Both the position numbers and the translations under genes were made by a program. A stretch of DNA of 64,000 nt, taken from positions 37,876-101,875 of the forward strand of contig JADDOH010000165.1 of assembly GCA_016648135.1 (NCBI GenBank), in the 5' to 3' direction. This stretch comes from Agrypnia vestita (taxonomy: Eukaryota > Arthropoda > Insecta > Trichoptera > Phryganeidae). Under the pieces are notes generated by a model. The model did not search any database. It saw only the letters and a program-made list of their open reading frames with translations, and was not told the DNA's origin. This document shows, one piece after another, positions 56,961 to 64,000 of this stretch. Position 1 is the stretch's first letter, and the number at the start of each line of letters is the position of its first letter.

Positions 56961-57239
56961 GTCCCATAACTAGTAGCAAAAACTATCAGTGTATTTGACT
57001 AGTATTTACATCTCATGAACTTAAATACTAATCAAATACAGAAGTTACTGAAATTATGCTTTTGCAAAAATAAGTCGAACTATGAAAAAAAAAAATGCAA
57101 ACTTTGATATTGCATATCTCCATAACTATTGATAATTATAGGTCATTTTAATAATATTAGGTAATTTTATAATATTTTCGACTCATTATCAAGGCAGGAA
57201 TCCATCTGTAAAATTTTTGCTACTAGCTAGCTATGGGAC
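56961..57239. mobile_element. MITE with GTCCCATA terminal repeats
   Basis: Left end GTCCCATAACTAGTAGCAAA; right end, inverted, GTCCCATAGCTAGCTAGTAG followed by CAAAAAT. A second right-end-like copy abuts to 57258 (CTAGCTAGCTATGGGACTA twice). Interior has no coding capacity. Target duplication is not clear. Confidence 0.65.
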
Positions 57240-57264
57240 TACTAGCTAGCTATGGGACTACTAG

Positions 57265-57269
57265 CTATA

Positions 57270-57300
<31 letters not shown>
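57265..57300 (+). repeat. AT dinucleotide microsatellite
   Basis: About 15 TA repeats with one C interruption, directly after the MITE. Confidence 0.9.
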
Positions 57301-57354
57301 TATATCAACACATTTGATACATAGATATATGGTTGTTCTCGGTTTGAATCGGTG

Positions 57355-57435
57355 AACGTTACATTGTGTAATGTTTTAGCATTAAGCTAGCCACGACGGG
57401 TCGCAAGCCCTGTGGACGCCCAATAAAGACTTCCT
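57355..57435 (+). repeat. Dispersed ~100-bp repeat, copy 3 of 3
   Basis: GAATCGGTGAACGTTACATT, TTAAGCTAGCCACGAC and CGCAAGCCCTGTGGAC resemble 33735 and 46393. Confidence 0.55.
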
Positions 57436-57439
57436 TTTC

Positions 57440-57914
57440 CGTATTATTAACTTCGGAGACATCATAATTTATATTAATTATTGATTATTTGTGGATAAAA
57501 CCCTGTAATTGTGTTCTTGGAACAAATATCTAGTAGCTAGTAATAATAACAATATTAATTTGGTTAACATCTGGACGTGGATAGTTAGGCTTTTGAATGT
57601 GGTTATCTTGCTGACTTGCAATTTAAATAGGTAGGTACAAACCGTACGAAGCGTCGACTAAGGCAACTTTATGCTTCTAAGAAACTTGAAAACTGCTAAT
57701 GAAGCTCGACCGCAAATTCGGTCAGATCTCCGCTCACACCATTCAAGTTTAGAATCTTCTGGTTACTAGACATTTCTCCGGGAGAAGAGCGAAATATTCA
57801 CTTTAATTTAGGTTTGTTAACGTAGCCGACTTCGTAGAGCAACGGTCTTTTAACATGTAACCTTTTGCTTCGCTTATACTATAGTACTTTTCATTCATAT
57901 ACAGTAACAAGCAC
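57440..57914. other. No gene seen
   Basis: Mixed AT-rich sequence; nothing recognisable. Confidence 0.4.
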
Positions 57915-58189
57915 AGAAATGTGTACACCCTCAAAATAATAGTTTTCTTATAATATATCAGATTTTTAAAAAGTTTATTAATTACTTTTCACTCAAATTA
58001 TAAAGTAAAAATGTTTAAACAATCAAAATATCAAATATACCTTTTGGCTGAACAAAAAATACTTATGAGTGTGGTTTAAGTATTTCTTTTACTTTTTTGG
58101 AAAAAAATAATTATTAAAAAAATATTCTCTTCATAAACTACTTTTTAATTTAAAAATTTACGTGTTTTATTTTTATTTGTATTGTTGTT

Positions 58190-58445
58190 TTACTATTAGC
58201 TAAGAAAGACAAAAACAATTAGTATTTTGACAGGCCTCCTTAATTTTTAACACGATTTCAATACGTATGGAATTCACCATATCTTGGAGATAATCGTCTG
58301 AATTTTTCTTTTACCACCCATTTAAATAATTTTGTTGAGATTTTCCTTTGACGAAGTCTTCAATATATTTACATCAATGGTTATTTTATGTCGCAGCTTC
58401 TCAAAAGGATTCAGGTCAGGACTATTTCCAAACCAACGCAGTGTT
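58190..58445 (-). pseudogene. Tc1-like transposase, C-terminal relic
   Basis: Minus strand: LRWFGNSPDLNPFEKLRHKI, then TIDVNILKTSSKENLNKII, a stop, MGGKRKIQTIISKIW, a stop, and IPYVLKSC. W--NSPDLNP-E-L is the last catalytic block of Tc1/mariner transposases (the E is the third DDE/D residue, here retained), and the tail I---I--IW---P--VL--C is the usual C-terminus. Several stops make it a relic. The catalytic core and DNA-binding part are absent. A possible terminus lies near 57918 (GTGTACACCCTC). Confidence 0.75.
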
Positions 58446-58559
58446 ATTATCCTATTATTTTGCATAAAATCTTCGGTATAAAAATAATTTTATAATTTTG
58501 TATTTTTTCATTTTATTTATATCATATTAGTTAATAACAAATTTGTGGTTGTGAACATA

Positions 58560-58650
58560 ATAGTGTAGTGTTGGTCCTGACGAAGAGACGGGTACGTCTC
58601 GAAACCGGTAGACCCAAAATCTGGTAGTGGTTTATACTAATTTAACTAAC
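58560..58650 (+). repeat. PLE-like terminal fragment
   Basis: A hammerhead-like core, then a tail with GTAGTGGTTTATACTAATTT, similar in layout to 6400-6495. Confidence 0.5.
58577..58605 (+). ncRNA. Hammerhead ribozyme-like core (6-bp perfect stem II)
   Basis: CTGACGA (U7 to C), GAGACG/CGTCTC stem II with a GGTA loop, then GAAAC. The cleavage strand was not identified. Confidence 0.6.
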
Positions 58651-58654
58651 TCTA

Positions 58655-59580
58655 TGTGATAATGTCTAACCACAAAGTAAATGCTTTAAATATAAATAAT
58701 ACAAAATATACTGTTATAAAAAAAATAATTCTTACAGTTTTTTATCGTCAGCGTGGCGTAAAGTGATCTTGGAAAATACACTCAGTAATATGGAAACAAA
58801 CAATACAATAAACTTCTGCTTTCATAGTTCCTTTAATAAATACTAATTTTCCCGCTTCCTTAAAAGAAAATAGTAAATCCGTTGCCTAAATAATTTAATT
58901 ATACCGGATCCTACCTTGTATGTAGATAGTTAAACCAGGGAATTCAGAATAGATTTTATCGAAATAGAAACAGAGATATTACGACTCTTAGATATTTATT
59001 TCTGATTCGAAAACATATTTCAAAAATTTAATAAAAAGTGCAAAAAAACGTACGCCGCTTGCACCGGTCTAATAGAACCGTCAGTTTATTTCGTCCAGTT
59101 ACGTCGTAAACTCTGCCCAGACTACGAATTAAAGTAAAGCTAGAACTAACATCTAGCACAACTCTATTCCACTTTACGTTTACGAAAGAGAAATTGCTGC
59201 TCTAATTACTTACTCTTTTGATTAACATTAATACTGGATATTTATGAAAGATAACTTTTGTTTTTTTCTATGGAGATTTTTTAGATATTCATCGTGAGAA
59301 GGAATATATTTTTTAATTTTTCAAGAGGAATTGTGAATGTATTATATCAATTTATTAATTTAAAAAACTAACACTTATTATACATTATTTATTTGGATTC
59401 AAGGTTTTCATAATTTCATTGTAATTTAAACCTACTTCAGGTAATTGCGTCTGTATTTCATTCAAATTTGTTAATGTTAGAACAAGTTAATCAATGATAC
59501 TTTTGTATTTGAATTTTTTTTTGTATGTAGTTAATAATGCACTTTAACTAGACAAAGCCTAGAAATAAAGTTAGAAAATT
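58655..59580. other. No gene seen
   Basis: AT-rich; 58900-59180 slightly GC-richer. Nothing recognisable. Confidence 0.4.
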
Positions 59581-59584
59581 CCGT

Positions 59585-62490
59585 TAGAATCGGGTATCAT
59601 AAATAACTATTGCCCTATTAGTGTATCTTAAGCCCTATACGTATCTTCTCAAAAATCCTGGAAAAAATTCTGAAAAAGCAAATCTTCCATTTTCTGTAAC
59701 ACAATAAAATATTATCCCCGACACAATATTATGGATTTTGGGAAAGCTTGTGTACTGTTGTCGCCTTTGAAAATTTTACAAGAGTAACCATAGAAAATAT
59801 AGATGATTGTAAAAAATTAGCGAAGGGAAAAACTACATTTCAAAATGAAGACTACAACACACACAGGTTCACCAGTTAGAAAACTACAAAGTGTGCACTA
59901 CAGTTGTAGTATAAACTACATGAAGTGTACTAAATGTAGTTCAAAAAAATTGTACGTACTACAATAACTCTCTAATAATATATGTATGATCTAATACAAT
60001 ACAATCACTACCTGAAAAGTGTACTACTACAATAATATTTTCAAATCCATAGGGGGGGTTGTTTCAGTTTCTGGCCAATTCATGATTCGGTCCCAAAATT
60101 TTTAAATCCACGGTGGGGGAGGGTGTTGTATCAGTTTCCAGAGATTTCTTCGACCAATCCCAAAATTTTCAAATCCATGGGACGGGATTGTTTCAGTTTC
60201 CATACATTTTGTCGTTCAGTCCCAAAATTTGTACGTATGTACTTCTGATATGCCGTTGCATCAAAAAATAATAAAAACTCCACTTCTTCCGGTCTTCCCC
60301 ATTACTGAATCTCTAAGCTGGTCTTTTACACCAGGCATTCTCCAAAAAATATATGTTTGACAAAAAATTATTCATCAAAAATTGCGCCATTTCACGGACA
60401 GAAAAAAAAGACTTGTTTGAGAACATTTCTTGACATATAATATGATTCAGTCCCGAGACGGCTGAGAACCTTCGTCTTATAAGAAATTTGAATGTAATAT
60501 AAGAACTTAAAGATTTTTGTACCAGTTAATCGAGATTTTAGAGCAATTATTTTTTAATTAATTAACCTTTGTATTTTAAAAAAGAAAACTACAAAATAGT
60601 TGAAATTTTTGTGCTTCTTCAATAAAGGCACAATCACTTTGTGGTTACATTTTACGTGATTATAATTAAAACAACTAACTTTCTGGTTGAGCTTACGAGG
60701 ATCACGTCAAGTAAATATTGTATTTTTAACACTGGTTAACAAATTCATCCCTCCAAGAAGTATATACGGACTGTTTTATTATGTCTATCTAACCTGTCTT
60801 GAAGTAATACAATTTTTGTATACATACTTGCAATTTTAAATTTCTGGCATATGTCCACGAATTTACTGTGAAAATTGTTAAACCTTTATTTTCATACTTA
60901 TGATTCATGTGATAACTACCTTGTTGTGCCTTGTCATTTATATTTTGTACTAATATTCTATAAAAGCACATTTGTTATGCTCGTCAACTGATTTGAACTA
61001 AAGTTAAATTGTTCTAACTATTCCTGTGTTTCATTACTCGCCCTATTCGATTGACAGTGTAAACCTTCGTAAAAGTACATAATTATACCCTGAGATAAAA
61101 GTGGACTTGTTTCTTTACCGAGTCTTCCAATGGTAAGTGTGGAGAACCTTGGACGGTCTGTTCACAGATTTGTGTAAAATGTACTAAAATATCCTTACAC
61201 TGGCTATATTTATAACCTACAAAAAACATTTGATACAATTGGTCATAAAATTCTGTCCACAAAACTTAACAAAATTGGGATGTCTAAGGCAACACTAAAT
61301 TTACCGATGACTTATTTATCAGGACGAACACAATATGTACAAACAGTAAACTTCTTTCAATAAACTAATCCCTAATGTATCCCTCAAGGAAGTGTTTTGA
61401 TTGTGATGTTGAGTGTGATGTGATTGAGTGTGATGATGAGACCAATTTTATTTCTTATTTATATAAATGAAATTAGCAAACATCTAACCAAACGAGACGT
61501 ACTCGTAATTAGTTTTCTGACGATACCGTTATATTAGTCCATGAAACGGATTGGATGGACACAGATAAAGAAACTGAAAATGGACTCACAAGTAACTTCC
61601 AAACTGGCTGAAGAAGAACTCGCTTACGCTCAACATAAGTAAAACTAAATATCTAACTTTTTCAATTAAACTCACGAAGACAACCTGGTAAAGATACACT
61701 CTCAAATTACATGAATGAAAAAATCAACAATTACAATGCTGTTGCCCCACTATAACAAATACAAAAAACATTAAATATCCTGGAGTGGAAAAAGATAAAA
61801 ACCTTCGATGGAACTCTCACATTAATAGAATTATATAAGCTTACAAGATTTATATATTTATTCAAAAACCTAAGAAATATACTACCTAAGAAAGACATTA
61901 AAAAGTTTATTTTGCCTTATGTCATTCTCGGCTTGAGTATGGAATCTTAGCATGGGGGTCTGCCACAAAAAATTAAATCAACCATTTAAATATATCTCAA
62001 AAGAGCCTTATAAAAACCATTTTAAAATTTCCAATCAGAACGCCCTCGAAAAAGATTTCAAATGTCTTGACATTCCGAACATAAGACATATGTTAAGAAC
62101 TTTATTTTACACCAATTTAAAAACACAAAACCAAACAATAGAACTCCGACATATAATAACACGAGAAGCACTAAAATGGAAATAAGAAAAGTAACAACGT
62201 TCAACACAACTTTTGGTAAAAGAAGTCATATTTATTTTTCTACTAAGTCTACATCATCCTTTCTCTAACCTTAAAAAATATTGAAAACATTGAAGAGTAT
62301 AAAAAAAAGATGAAAGTATGGCTAAATAAAATTGATGCAGGCATATGAAAAAATGTACTAAAAACATAGAAATTAAAAAAAAATAGAAAAAAAACTACCC
62401 GCCTCAGCACAGGAATCCCTAGTGAGGAGGACTAAGAACACAAACACCAACAATCACTTATTGAATAGATTTAAAAAAAAAAACGTAAAT
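59585..62490 (+). mobile_element. LINE B-like copy 3, decayed, with a large internal insertion
   Basis: Plus strand: IFSKILEKILKKQIFHFL and NKILSPTQYYGFW (RT fingers, 59650-59750), then about 1.4 kb of other sequence, then DLQKTFDTIGHKILSTKLN (motif A region, near 61210) and LNKIGMSKATLN, FSDDTVILVHETDW at 61513-61555 (FADD-type active site with A to S; both Asp kept), SKTKYLTF-like and an IRNIL-type region, SLIKTILKFPIRTPSKKI-like later. Frames change repeatedly. The 3' end is an A-rich run near 62480. The 59770-61190 interval lacks RT sequence and is an insertion or replacement. Confidence 0.68.
60044..60235 (+). repeat. Three tandem units of ~64 bp
   Basis: Each unit runs AAATCCA(T/C) ... 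GGGG, GTTTCAGTTTC, then TCCCAAAATTT; starts near 60044, 60104 and 60170. It lies within the LINE-interrupting block. Confidence 0.85.
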
Positions 62491-62939
62491 TACTTTTTTC
62501 GGCTGTTTAAGCATGTTTTTGACTGACATTTTGAAAAAATATGACAGGTAAGGCAAGTCGAACAGGGTGCACTGAAATTTTCCGGAAGTTACGTCGTGAG
62601 TCCTTCTTCCATATATATAGTATTTTTATCTTGTTCCCTCAATATTCATCACTTTAAAATAGACGAAGTATATATAATAGGAATCAAGATTTGATTATTA
62701 TGATACACAAACCTACAGGAGTAAACCCAAACATGAAACATTTTCTAACCTTCTATGATATCGTTCTCATTTTTCATAAATCTTTTTTCTCAATATCAAC
62801 ATTTTTGATTGTCCAAATAACGTAATAAAATAATATTCCTTGAATGCAAATCCTATAGAATAGATAACATCCAACGAATTCACTATACAGCGTCCATATT
62901 ACGGTACAAGTTAAATACTTTGTAACATTACTCAACATT

Positions 62940-63056
62940 TTGCAATATCAAACAGTGGTATGAATGATCCATTGATTCTAAGACATGCAGTACTTCCTTC
63001 GTATTGGGATGCTATCACTTGAATAAGTCTGCCATTCATCCTAAATCTAGTGAATA
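62940..63056 (-). pseudogene. RTE-like LINE, internal reverse transcriptase fragment
   Basis: Minus strand: FRMNGRLIQVIASQYEGSTA, then CLRINGSFIPLFDIAK. The 53-54 kb copy has YKVNSKLIHAVASLYEGSTA and CVRINGSFTPWFDITK in the same place, between motifs A and B. About 36 codons survive, without the flanks. Confidence 0.82.
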
Positions 63057-63222
63057 TATTATTCTATTTTATTGTATGCATTTCTACAAAAATTCAACGA
63101 CTGCAAATAAACCAAAAACTTTTCAGAGATCGTGCGCTGATTGTAATATATTATAGCTAATTTTAAAAATGATTGGCCGTTTAATTTATCCATCGACCAT
63201 TTAATTTTAGAAGTGATAGTTT

Positions 63223-63300
63223 TATATATATAACCACCGACACAATAGAAGCAACATCGAGTACAAAGCGCATCACAAGGAGCCAAACAAACGCCATTAA
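63223..63300 (+). repeat. Short repeat shared with 13700-13776
   Basis: ATAACCACCGACACAATAGA, GCAACATCGAGTACAAAGCG and CAAACGCCATTAAGG match 13701-13775 with few differences. Confidence 0.85.
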
Positions 63301-63302
63301 GG

Positions 63303-64000
63303 GGGGGTAAGGTTTTTAACTTTTTTTTTTTGCATTTTAATTTTTATTTTTTAAATGAATGTATAACATCTTAAGAATATTGTGTCAAAATTTCATGTCA
63401 ATCGGAGCAAAATTGACGAAATTATGAACATTTGAGCGATACTCAGACTGATTTTCTATACCTGCTCGGGCAGCTAAGAGACGCGCTCACCTGAGGACTA
63501 CCGGACGTGCTATTTGCATTGGAAGAGTTTTGCGTAGACAAGGACAAACAGATGCTGATGATGCTCTTTGCCGTGTGAACATGGCATCGACGATTATGTG
63601 TAAGTATAAAATAAGTGTTGAGTTTTATTTTGAATTTTACAGTGTGTAAAACTTTAAATCCTTTTCCCCACATCTCACGTTTTCAAAGTCGGTGTCCATC
63701 ATAACTTCAAAACTACTGCACCGATCCTTTTGAAATTTTGAATACTATTTCTGTACATAATTTACGAGGTAACACTGTCGAGTTTTTTCAAATTTGTTAT
63801 TAATTTTCATTTTTTAATAACAAATTAGTCGATATTTTTCGCAAAAAATCGCGTTTTTCCCTTCAAAGTGTTCCAAAAAATTGAAAAATTGAAATTTCAA
63901 AAAACCCTCCCAGCGTTACCTGGGAAAATCTATTATCTAACGAATGAATTTTGATTTTTTGATTTCAGATGATTTAGCACCAAGTTATGATGGACACCGC
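63303..64000. other. Unassigned block with possible exon-intron structure (cut by window edge)
   Basis: A GGGGGGGTAAGG start is followed by sequence unlike the rest of the window. A GC-richer frame at 63448-63600 (ARAAKRRAHLRTTGRAICIG and following) is followed by GTGTAAGTAT, a plausible splice donor; TTTTTGATTTCAG at 63956 is a plausible acceptor. GGTGTCCATCATAACTT at 63690 has an inverted partner AAGTTATGATGGACACC at 63982. This could be part of a DNA transposon carrying an intron, but I do not recognise the protein. Confidence 0.3.

Overview
The window looks like about 64 kb of AT-rich insect nuclear DNA made almost entirely of mobile-element debris. The evidence is eukaryotic: several LINE families, Penelope-like elements (PLEs), piggyBac, hAT-like, PIF/Harbinger and Tc1/mariner relics, satellites and TATA/initiator promoters. 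There are no operons, Shine-Dalgarno sites or dense ORFs. The transposon mix fits an arthropod, most likely an insect. I cannot fix the order. I found no host gene I can name; a GC-rich ORF near 44.6 kb is the only weak candidate for a host exon.

Layout. 0-9 kb: the 3' end of an RTE-like LINE, a large inverted repeat carrying two hammerhead-ribozyme-like cores, a 940-bp hAT-type element with a perfect 8-bp target duplication, and a further PLE end. 9-16 kb: a GC-rich minisatellite, a perfect 39-bp hairpin, a tandem array whose ~130-bp units alternate as dimers, PLE ends, and a 335-bp MITE with an 8-bp duplication lying inside another repeat. 17.8-18.5 kb: a piggyBac-like mini-element flanked by TTAA. 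19.3-20.7 kb: two TATA plus initiator promoters, one with three CCAAT boxes, possibly from LTRs. 23.3-29 kb: a long decayed minus-strand LINE (ORF1 with an FP25K-like end, endonuclease, reverse transcriptase), split by a second LINE. 29.4-32.5 kb: dispersed repeats, PLE ends, and a Harbinger element nested in a mariner-type transposase relic. 37.9-40.8 kb: two PLE copies in opposite orientation. 42.0-42.6 kb: an 86/97-bp satellite. 43-51 kb: scattered LINE and PLE ends. 52.4-54.8 kb: a plus-strand LINE split by a well-preserved RTE-like LINE with a 13-bp duplication. 55.8-64 kb: MITEs, a Tc1-like relic, another PLE end and a third plus-strand LINE.

None of the coding relics is intact. All have stops, frameshifts, deletions or catalytic substitutions, so the window records past invasions and nestings rather than cooperating genes. 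The most unusual signal is the repeated occurrence (about a dozen sites, several sequence families, both strands) of a hammerhead-like core, CUGANGA - stem II hairpin - GAAAC, at PLE or PLE-like ends.
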